Positions 46,801-58,800 of a stretch of DNA of 64,000 bases are shown here, piece by piece. The first letter of the stretch is position 1. The number at the start of each line of letters is the position of its first letter. The position numbers and the translations under genes are program-made. Origin of the DNA: Siphonodentalium dalli (lineage: Eukaryota > Mollusca > Scaphopoda > Gadilida > Siphonodentaliidae); contig CP136061.1 of the NCBI GenBank assembly GCA_032622095.1, positions 90,016,983-90,080,982 of the forward strand. The letters are read 5' to 3'. Below the pieces are notes generated by a model. It was given only the letters and a program-made list of their open reading frames with translations, searched no databases and had not been told where the DNA came from.

Positions 46801-49800
46801 TTTATTATTATATCAAATCAATTGAATGATTAACATATTAGTTTTTGTACCTATTCATCAGTCTGCTATATATATGTCTACTCATAAGCCTTATTATCAA
46901 ATGGTATGAAGAAGACTTACCCATCTCCATATAATGGTAGAATAATGACATATCATTGATGGGAGTATGAAGAGTTACCCATCTCCATATAATGGTAGAA
47001 TAATGACATATCGTTGATGGAGTATGAAGACTTACCCATCTCCATATACTGGTAGAATAATGACATATCGTTGATGGGAGCCAGATTATAGTCCTTCTCC
47101 CATGGAGTCCTGGCCAGTTTCTCTTCTTCACTCATGTCCGTGCATTTACGTTTAATGAAACGGATCAGCTTCCTAGAATCAAAATTGACAATTTAAAGCC
47201 ACATGGCGGTTTGCGCTCCAAAATACACCTAATATTTGCTTTTGAATTTTTCCCGGTATCAAAATATGTCGATAATTTCCATAAATACTTGAACTACCTT
47301 TCTGCAGGCATTATATGTCCCAGAAAGACGCAATTGGTGTCATTCAAAATACAACTTTGAACACAGTGTTTGGGTCCCAAACAAACAACAGCCATGTGCA
47401 CAGAACAGAAAAGAGCTTTTCATGTTAGTGTATTCCTGATATGATAGAAATAAAGAGTGTTTGTATCATTTCTGTGTGAAAAATTTAAATCAGCTGGAAT
47501 ATGGCTCTGATGATGGAAAGTATTTTTCAGAGCATATGAAGATGGAATATCAATATTTCATGTATTTGTCAGCCTATCTTATACATTCCAACTTATGTAG
47601 ACAAAATTTCGGGCAATCATCACCAAATTCACCCAGTGTATGGGATAGCATCACTAAATTCACCCTCTGGGGACTTCATTCTGCAAATGACAGACACACT
47701 ATTTGCAGGCTTTCGATATTTTACGAAACTGGTTTGGCTTTTTATTAAGATTATAGTCTATATAGACAGAACACGCATCTCAATCAAGAATCATTTATCG
47801 ATTGAGTTGAGACCGACACAAGGATATATTTAACGAAAAACAGAGCTTGAGTGAAATGTGACTATGCGACAACTGCAACAAATACGATATATAAATGATT
47901 CTAGATTATGATGCAAATTGTGTTCTGTATTTATTCTACACTCTTTTATTGAATAAGTTTAATCCATGGCTACCATTGATAGTATAATTACCTTTATTGT
48001 GATTTAAGTCTGATGAAAAACTGGTAATTTTCTGTGCATCACCCGGAGCGAATCGTTAAGACGTCATCGCTCTTGACAATGTCAACACACAGTAGTGGCG
48101 GCTTGTATATATGCAAATATGTGCATACATCTCGCCCATGGGTGTGGAATAAATTGACAGAACACAACGCGAATCTTAATCGAGAGCTTTTATCGAATGA
48201 GTTGCGGATGTAAATGTAACTATGCGCCGCCCGCAACGAGTTCGATAAAAGATTAGAGATTATGATGCAAGTTGTGTTCTGTATTTATTCTACATCATTA
48301 TGTCAGATAAGCTCAAACCATGACTAGCACTTTCGTTGATATTATAGCTACCTTTATTGTGATATAAGTCTGATGAATGATCAGTAATGATTGGAGCCTC
48401 ACCCGAAGCAGATCGTTGACGTAATATACGGCATCTTTCTTGGCGACAACGTCAACAAGAATACTTCTGGCTTGTATTCCAATAGAGGTATACAATAATA
48501 TGTATTCAATGGCTGGAATGCCGTTAAATACATGTGCCTCACGTCAATGTGTGTGGAATTCATTCAAAATAACATATTTGGAACAAGGATTGCCACACGA
48601 AAGACACTATCTTGTATAATATATTTGTATGTTGTTGTTGTACCTGGAGGTTTGGAACTGGGTTTGTTGCTGGGGCAGCAGGAGGTGCCAGATGGATATA
48701 GAAATTGATGAGACATCTTCTGGGTTCACACTCCTTATGTTAGGGATGGGATGGGAGGGACATTATAATGTACTCACGGAACAGCGATCTCCATGAAGTT
48801 ATTTTGGATATACTGTTTGCCAATCATGATTATGGCCAGCTGGATACACAACTCGATGAGACATCCTCCAGGTTCACACTCCTCCTGTCTCGCACCGAAG
48901 ATCGTGTTATATTTACCTGGACGTCCAGTAAATCTGCAAATATACTCAGATAGTAAGTCAACAATGATAATTTCTAGTGGACTCCGGCGCGGCTTGATGG
49001 CAATGATGGTGTTATCATTATTGGAGAATTGAGAATACAAAGATTTTTAATAACGTTTACTGGGGTTTATCATTGGTTTATTTAAGAAATGAATGGAGTT
49101 TGAGGGTGTAACAATGAAGGGTATAACACTGTGGTTATATTGTGCGAACCATGATACTTAATGTGATCCAATGGCCACAGCGACATACCCCGAAGAAGGA
49201 AAGGCTGTAGCGTAACAACCATGCACGCCAACCTTCACTGGCTACCTATCAAAGATCGGATACAATTCAAAATAGCAACATTTGGTTTCCGTCGGATGTT
49301 TGTCTCTGAATCCCTTCCCGAATATATTAACAGTCTGATATATCCATACACTCCCTGGCAAACACTTCGTTCTGGTGAATCGTCCCTTCTCTGCCCTCAA
49401 GGTGCAAATCTTATGACCGTCGGCGACAGAGCTTTCTCTGTGGCTTATCCCGACATTTGGAACTCTCTACCAAATGAAATGCGACAATCTTGCTTGCTAA
49501 CCGATTTTCGATCTGCTTTAAAAACTCACATATTCCGACGACGCTACCCCGACACAAAGAAAACTAACAAAATCGGATTATATATAATTCCACATATCTA
49601 TTGATTATTTTCCAAGTGCATTTCTTGTGTATTTATATAATGTGTAAAGCGCTTAGGGCCCCTTGCGGGGGATAGGTACTATATAAATATAAATATTATT
49701 ATTATTATTATTATACCCATTAATAAAACAATCAAACTAAAATCGTTTCTTACAGTTACAAACTCAGCCCATTTTCTCTTCTGAAATCTATCTGGAGTTT

Positions 49801-52800
49801 GGATATTATACAAGCACAATCTCTTTAAAAAGCCGACGAAAATCCTTTATCGGATGTACGTCTCTCGAACTCTCTATTAAAATTAGGTTCTGTATTCAAG
49901 GGATTCCCCACATTTCATTGGAGAGTGGCAGAGACTGCACACGATTTCATTGGTTTATGGCATAGCAGATCACGTCAGAGATCAGAGGTCAATGACGTGT
50001 TGGTAATTTTCCCACGCATGGTCAAACTCGACTATTATTGGTAAACTGAATACAGGCGATATATCCATAATTCATTTTACTCATCGCAATATAGGAGACA
50101 TCATCTTCAAGTTTTTTCATCACTCAACGATATTCATGACTGATAATGATTATTCTTTTGCATCTAGTTGTATTTATAACTATTTCTAAATACGAAGATT
50201 CTCACAAACATTTACAATGCCAGGAATGCATTTGGGAACTTCAATCTGAGTCTGTCTTCCACAGCAGATAAGGCCATGCAGAATGAGGTCCCCAGAGGGT
50301 GAATTTGGTGATGCTAGCCCTCTATGTGGGATATCGTCACTAAATTCACCCTCTGGGGACCTCATTCTCATTCAGGCCTGGAACATTGGCAATTTGAAGA
50401 ACAGTTACAAAAGCTTCCACTTACCTCCCTTTGAAGAAAGCTATGTAGGCGATAGATGAGTAGTAGTTAACAAACTGGAGAGCGAATAGTTTGAGAGTAA
50501 TGCTGTCATCATATTCATGCTGAGTTCTCAATGCCTCCATATCTGTCAGCCAGAAAGCTAATCTACCATACACCTACAAAAAGGGTCATTATAATTAACA
50601 AACTGGAGAGCGAATAGTTTGAGAGTAATGCTGTCATCATATTTATGCTGAGTTCTCAATGCCTCCATATCTGTCAGCCAGAAAGCTAATCTACCATACA
50701 CCTACAAAAAGGGTCATTATAATTAACAAACTGGAGAGCGAATAGTTTGAGAGTAATGCTGTCATCGTATTCATGCTGAGTTCTCAATGCCTCCATATCT
50801 GTTAGCCAGAAAGCTAATCTACCATACACCTACAAAGAGAGAATAGTTTGAGAGTAATGCTGTCATCGTATTCATGCTGAGTTCTTAACGCCTCAATATC
50901 TGTTAGCCAGAAAGCTAACCTACCATACACCTACAAAGGAACAGTTTGAGAGTAATGCCGTCATCGTATTCATGCTGAGTTCTTAACGCCTCCATATCTG
51001 TTAGCCAGAAAGCTAATCTACCATACACCTACAAAGAGGGTTATTAATAATAAAGGATCATACACCTACAAACTGGAGAGCGAATAGTTTGAGAGTAATG
51101 CTGTCATCGTATTCATGCTGAGTTCTCAATGCCTCCATATCTGTCAGCCAGAAAGCTAACCTACCATACACCTACAAAGAGGGTTATTAAAAATAAAGGA
51201 TCATACACCTCCATATCTGTTAGCCAGAAAGCTAACCTACCATACACCTACAAAGAGAGCGAACAGTTTGAGAGTAATGCTGTCATCGTATTCATGCTGA
51301 GTTCTCAATGCCTCCATATCTGTTAGCCAGAAAGCTAATCTACCATACACCTACAAAGAGGGTTATTAATAATAAAGGATCATACACCTACAAACTGGAG
51401 AGCGAATAGTTTGAGAGTAATGCTGTCATCGTATTCATGCTGAGTTCTCAATGCCTCCATATCTGTCAGCCAGAAAGCTAACCTACCATACACCTACAAA
51501 GAGGGTTATTAAAAATAAAGGATCATACACCTACAAATAGGGACAGAAAGCTAACCTACCATACACCTACAAAAAGGGTTATTAAAAATAATTTATCATA
51601 TACAGTCCACTCCAGTAAATTGCATATCGCTTAGCTGCATAATTCAGATAATTGCATAAAATGTGCATGCACGAAACCATTTTTTTTATAAAAGCATTAA
51701 TTTTTATCCATTTATTTGCATAACGGTCACACTGTATTCCATTTTTATGCATACGAAAATCGCCAACATTTTGCTCAGAAAGGGTAAAAAGTCACCTAAT
51801 GCCAAATGGTGCCATTGTGTCTGACATTTGCAAAATGAGGTCCCCAGAATTTAGTGACGCTAGCCCACAAGGCATGCTGGCGTCACCAAATTCACCCTCC
51901 GGGAACCTCATTCTGCTAAGGTGTAAGCAGAATGAGGTCCCCAGAGGGTGAATTTAGTGACGCTAACCCACAAGGCATGCTGGCGTCAACAAATTCACCC
52001 TCTGGGAACCTCATTCTTCTTAGGCCACAACTGCTATTTGAGATGCTTCCCAAAAGATGAGGCCTAAGCACAATGAGGTCCCAGAGGTGAATTTGGTGAT
52101 GCTAGCTCGCTGTGTGGGGTAGCATCACTAAATTCACCTTCTGGGGACCTCATTCTGCAAATGTCAGACACACTATTTCCAGATTTAATTATGCAACTCA
52201 TGACATATACTAGAAAATAAAAATATTAAAAAATCAACCAATATATGCATAAAACCATCAGAATTGAAAAGGCATTAACTTCAACCTTCATCAGCCAACT
52301 ATATTTAGTACGGCTTGTTTGTTCGTATTTCATTATTTTAATGAATACTAAAGAATACAATTTACTCAACACTACTCCTTTATGGTCAGATGAAACAATG
52401 CGCTTCATATTTGAAAAATATTTGTTCATAATGTCATGTAATATTGATTAATCTTGGCACCTATTTCCCGCATTAAATCTGAAAAGATCAAGATCAAATA
52501 ATATAAATCTAAGTTTACTTACAATATTAAGCACCATAATAATTGCAAGATTAATTAAAGCTGAGGTTGCCGTGGTAACAAGACTAGCATTTTTGTATAT
52601 AATATCACTCTCCATCACTTGTAAGGCAGCCAATGTTGATACTCTGTAAGCAATGACGCCCATCACAGACACTATAGCAAGGGCAGCCTGAAACAGAAGG
52701 ATATGTCATAAGACCCATCACAGACACTATAGCAAGGGCAGCCTGAAACAGAAGGATATGTCATAAGACCCATCAAAAATGCTATAGCAAGGGTGACCTG

Positions 52801-55800
52801 AAATAAATTGATATATAATAATGTAGGTGAGAGCAAAAATTAAAAAATAATGTTTCATAAATTTTGAACTCTTGCTCAGATAAACAAGGATCAATGGAGA
52901 GTTATTATGATGAGAATGGTTTTAACCGAGTCAAAAGGCAAAATTTCATTTGTTGGAACTAATAAGCAATGATAGGTTAACCCTTCCATACATGGAGCTT
53001 TCAGAAATTTTGCGAAAACCCTGTGCCAATGCATTCACTTATATATCCAAGTCTCCCATAAGGAGCCTCGCATATATAAGAGTATACATTGGCCTAACAC
53101 TATTTACCTTGATCTTGTCAGCCAGTGTATTCTCTTATATATGCGAGGCTCCCTATGGGAGACTCGCATATATAAGAGAATGCATTGGAATGGGATCTTT
53201 AATGCTGCACCAGCGCAGCTCCCGTCATGAAAGGGTTAAGATATCTTGTGATAAATCAGGAAAATATATCTGACTCAACTGCCATTTATGGCCAATTTCT
53301 AAGTCTGAATCGTGCCGATATATAGTGTATCTTAAAGTTATGTTGTACATTAGCTAGTCCAAGCCTAGAAATAGTATGCCTGACATTTGCAAAATGAGGT
53401 CCCCAGAGAGTTAATTTAGTGATGCTACCCCAAACAGCAGGCTGGCATCACCAAATTCACCCTCTGGGGACCTCATTCTGCTTAGGCCTCATCTTCTGGG
53501 AAGTATCTATAGTCTCAAACTAACATTGTATTTAGTTACTTTTTCCCTTCTGTTCAATTTCTATATCCCCTAATTTGCAGAAGATAAAATGCGTAATCGA
53601 GGTGACTAATGGGTGAACATCACCAACTTCAACTGGGGAAATTCAATCTATTCCTAGATCTCCCATAGCAGTTGAGGCCTGAGCAGAATGAAATTCCCAG
53701 AAGGAGAATTTGGTGATGCTAGCAAGCTGTGCGAGAGAGCATCACTAAATTCATCCTTTGGGGACCTCATTCTGCAATTGCCAGACACACTATTTCAAGG
53801 CTTGTCTTCTAAGTTAGTTTGATGGAACTTACCATAAAGAACATCAGAGACCAGGAGAAAAGGAAAATAGGAAATCTCTTCCTCCAGAATGGTATGTGTG
53901 GCTCCCGGAGCTGAAGATAAATAAAAGTATCAATGATACTGTAGCTCAATTGGAGAGGGGATAATGTCATACATTACAGTCAATGGAGCGATTAGGAATG
54001 CAGAAAGTGTAAATGTTTGATTGATACCTAGATCACCTGAAGAGCCATATGAAGTTTGGGATCAATTGGATGAAAATATTGGCTGTAGGGCATGCCAAAG
54101 TATTTAGTGATGCAAAGAATAAAATCCAAGATGGCCGCTAGTTTTTAAATGAAATTTGGGAAAATTTGATGACCGATGGAGGCCATTTTTAATCAAAAAA
54201 ATTTGGGGAAAATTTCATCGGATAAGAGATGTGACCTGTAGGGTGTGCTATAGGAAATTGTTGACCCAAGGCAATAGCTCAAACTTGACTTTGTCAAGTT
54301 GATCAAATAAAAACTCACCCCAGTAACTGGGTTATCTCGGAACTCCGTACAACTCTGCAGCCGGGCTAAGTACTCCGGTCGCGGAGGTTGCTGCAAAAGA
54401 ATAACAGTTTTATGTTAGCTTCAATTCAAAACAATATCAAATTTTTTGCGGGAAATAAAAATTGTATCAGCGTGTTTCACAAAGGATGAACATTTGAAAC
54501 ATGGACATTTCTTGAGATTGAGTATTTATCACTTTCATGATGGGAGTAGCGCTGGTGCAGCATTTAAAATCCTGTGCCAGTACACTCTCATATATATGTG
54601 AGGCTCCTTATGGGAGACTCGCATATATAAGAGAATGCATTGGCACAGGGTTTTCGCAAAATTTCAGGAAGCTCCAGTCATGAAATGGGTTAAATTCAGT
54701 TGATATGTTTACCTGACTTCACATTTATATTCTAAGATTCCAGAAGTGCAAAAAACGTAATGATTATGATATACCAGATACGAATAAAGGACGTCAACGT
54801 AATTGACCAATCAGATCATTTGTTCAATTTAGGTTAGATACATTTTTGTATTCTAAAGAACCTTGTGAGCAGTGTTGTGAGTGGTAAAATTTGAATTCAT
54901 TGGATACCATAAAGGTCCAAATAAATAAAAATTCCATATTCTCTCATCACTCTAATGATCTCCTAAAAACCCTCGTCAAACATTTTTTTGAATATTTTCT
55001 GTTTAAAGGTACTCAATCCAATTTGATGGTCCCCATACCATCAGATTCCAACAACATCAACATTTTTTTAAATGCTGCTCCAGTTTTCAGAATATATTAA
55101 TATATTAATTGCCCAAAAATAATGCAAACTACAGTCAACTATAGTATAAAATTGCCCAAAACCTGTTATTTATGAACATTTTGTTCAACAAAATTTTGCC
55201 AGTTTGTCAAATATCTGACACAACTAGAGGTGTGACTGTCCCAATGGGACCAAGGATACCCCCAATGTTTTAAAAATACTAAGATGTTTCACATGTCAGT
55301 AAACATTTAGTTAAAATAATAAAATTTCAGTTCCCATTGCAGGTGCACAACCCTAACCTAATTTTAAACCTATTGACTGAGAAATTTAGGAATAAAAGCT
55401 CTGACAAAATTATGCATGTTGCGAAAATGTTCTAAGTCGAAAAAGGGGGATAACTCCACCCAAACATGTCGGACAGATGTCATAATCGCAGGTGCACAGG
55501 TTCCCATGGTACTAAATATCTGTGCCAAGTTTAAAAACAATTTACCTAAAAATGTAGAAACAAGACAGTCAATGACTGTGGGGTCGCTCACCAGACTGCA
55601 AAGACTGATAAGACTGGGACTCTGGAGACCAAAACAGTCTGCACTTTTTATAATCACTTTAAAAGAAGTAGATTTAAACAGGATATGTGGCTAGAGAGAC
55701 TTTAAGTATGTAGATTGGTGAAAATCAACCTTGAAATTGCCAACTGTACACTACTGATCACCCCCCCCCCCCAAACACAATACATGTATGTCAGACCAAT

Positions 55801-58800
55801 CAGTCAGGTGGTTCCAAGGTAGATGTTTTATAAATTTGGTATTTCAATGATTTTATTAGACACAAAAGTGTTAACTCCCCATAGCCTGCCATTTCTTGAC
55901 AGGTTGACCTCATTGTAACAAATCTGAATCTCAGTCACTAAAGGATCCTCCTGATTCCTCCATACTATATGTAAACTAAATAGTCCAAACTCTCTTGAGA
56001 AGACATTTTAAGAATTACTATAGAGACATATAGTTATGTCCCTGGTCCCACCATATTTAACCTGGTGACCCCATCTGAATAAATTAGAATCCCAGACACC
56101 AAAGAACCCTTCATACATATCATAAATATCAGTAATAGACCTGATAGTCCTTGTGAAGGAAGCATATTAAGAGGGAAACTGACCTACGCTTGGTCCCTAT
56201 TTGATCAGGTGACCCCATTTAAAAAAATCTGAATTGCAGTCAAGGAAGAACATTCCATTCTATATAAGCCAAATAGGTCTTGCAAACATATTTTAAGAAT
56301 TACTCTGCCCTTATTTGACTTTGTGATCCCATTTTCACAAATCTGATAAGGATAAGATTTAAGTTCCCCAGTTGAAGTTGGTGATATTCACCCATTGGGC
56401 ACCTCATTTATGAATTTTATCTTCTGCAAATTAGGGGATATAGAAACTTCCTAGAAGGGAAATTTAACTAACAACAATGTAAATTTGATACTATAGATAC
56501 TTCCCGGAAGATGAGGCCTAAGCAGAATGAGGTCTCCAGAGGGTGAATTTGGTGATGCTAGCCCAATGTGCGGGATAGCATCACAAAAACAGTGTCTGTT
56601 TCCTACATTGTGCATGCCTGGCCTCAAGCAACACAATGTATTATACAATCAAGCCTTGAAATAGTGTGAAAGTGTGTCTGTCATTTGCAGACTGAGGTCC
56701 CCAGAGGGTGAATTTAGTGATGCTATCCTGCACAGCGGGCTAGCATCACCAAATTCACCATCTGGGGACCTCATTCTGCTAGGGCCCCCCAACTGCTATG
56801 GCAGCCCTAGGATCAGATTGAAGTTCCCCAGTTGAAGTTGGTGATGTTCACCCATTGGGCACCTGAATTATGAATTTACCTTCTGCAAATTAGGGCATAT
56901 AGAAACTTCCTAGAAGGGAAATGTAACTAACAACAATGTTAATTTGATACTATAGATACTTCCCAGAAGATGAGGCCTAAGCAGAATGAGGTCTCCAGAA
57001 GGTGAATTTGGTGATGCTAGGCCGCTGTGTGGGATACCATCACTAAATTCACCCTCTGGGGACCTCATTCTGCAAATGACATTAGTCCTGATATGAACAA
57101 TACATGAGAGATTGGGAATTAATATTCTTCTAGCAGATCTGCAGGAATGTTTATAAACATATCAAGATTGACATGATTGTGTCGGCATATGTAAACAACA
57201 AGGGTGCTTCATTGATAACACCATTAATCTCATTTAATTTATGAATGACATGAATACACTCCCTGGGGACTCTGCCTATAGCTACAGAAGAGTTGCCTTG
57301 TAATGGGAATGCACAGATACTAGTATTAAAAGAAATTTACTGAACATTTCTGTACATCTGTCTGTTCATCTTTTCTCCCAAACCCCTGATTTCAGAGGTA
57401 CCTACTCTACCCCCCCCGCCCCCCCCCCCCCCCCCCCCCCCCCCCCCGAAGATGTAATGTCACAAGTTTCTACAAAATTTTAATTAAATGTTTTTTTAAT
57501 TTATTTAAATAAAAAATACTGTATTTACCTGTGAGTTAGGAGATGAGATAGGGTGGAATGCTGTTGGTTGGGGGCAGGGTGGGGTTCTGGGTCATGTGGA
57601 GGGGGTGATAATTTTTTTTGTATGTTATATTGATCAAGGAGTTTCTGAATTTTTTATTATTTTTTGGGGAATTATGGCCCTGGCTCCACCCCTATTTGAC
57701 CCAGTGACCCCATTTGAACAAATCTGAACGAGGAATATAGTTATGGCCCTGGTTTCACAACTGTTTGACACAGTGACCTCATTTGAACAAATCTGAATGA
57801 CAGTCACCTAGGGAACATCCACACCAAATATGATCAAAATGCAAAAATGTAATTTTTTGGTTTTTAGTGGTATGTCCCTGGCTCTGCCCCTAATTGACCC
57901 AGTGACCCAATTTGAACAAATCTGATTCCCAGTCACCCAAGGTCCCTCAGTACCAAATATAACCTAAATCGGCCCAATATTTTTGTAGAAGAAGTCATTG
58001 TAAGAATTACTATGAGTTATGGCCCTGGTTTCTCAACTAATTGACCGGGTGACCTCATTTGAACAAATCTGAACACCAGTCACCCAAGGACCCTCCATAC
58101 CAAATATTAGCTAAATCGGCACAATGGTTATGGACAAGAAGTTGTTGTAAGAATTACTGTGGAGGAATAGAGTTATGGCCCTGGTTTCACAACTATTTGA
58201 CCCAGTGACCTCATTTGAACAAATCTGAATGAGAGTCACCTAGGGAACATCCACACCAAATATGAACCAATTCGGTATGATGGTTTCAGAGGAGAAGATG
58301 TTTTTAAAAAAGTTGACGGACGGACAGACGGCTAGACGGACAGACGGACGGACGGACGACGGACGAGGAGTGATGACTATAGCTCCACCGGAGACTTCGT
58401 CTCAGGTGAGCTAATAAAAGCTCGGACAAAATTATACATGTTGCAAAAAAATTCTAAGTAAAAAAAGGGGGGATAACTCCACCAAAAAAAGTCCAACAGA
58501 CGTCATAATTGCAGGTGCACAGGTTCCCATGGTGGTTGATGTCTGTGCCAAGTTTCACGGAAATTGATAAAAAAAGACTGAGAAAAACTCCGGACAAATT
58601 TGTGTCCACAGACGGACGGAAGAGCTGATTCCAGTATACTCCCCCCCCACAACTTCGTTGCGGGGGGTATAAAAGCCACTTGATTTTAGAGTTATCGATC
58701 TTCATCCGCAATTTGGTCCGAGACCGTCTTCTCGTCGACCTTTTACTGGGCCAATAAAAATTATCGGTGGTGAAAAATAATAGATTTAAAAAAATTGATA

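Noticed and set aside
48692-48736. Mutually exclusive alternative exon
   Set aside because: No donor, no full exon, and conserved residues are lost; better explained as a decayed copy.
50574-51600. Multiple functional alternative exons
   Set aside because: The extra copies lack the last 45 bases and a donor, so they cannot act as complete cassette exons.
53360-53804. Clear 8-bp target duplication as at 10752
   Set aside because: Flanks AGCTAGTC and TCTTCTAA do not match; family assigned by ends only.
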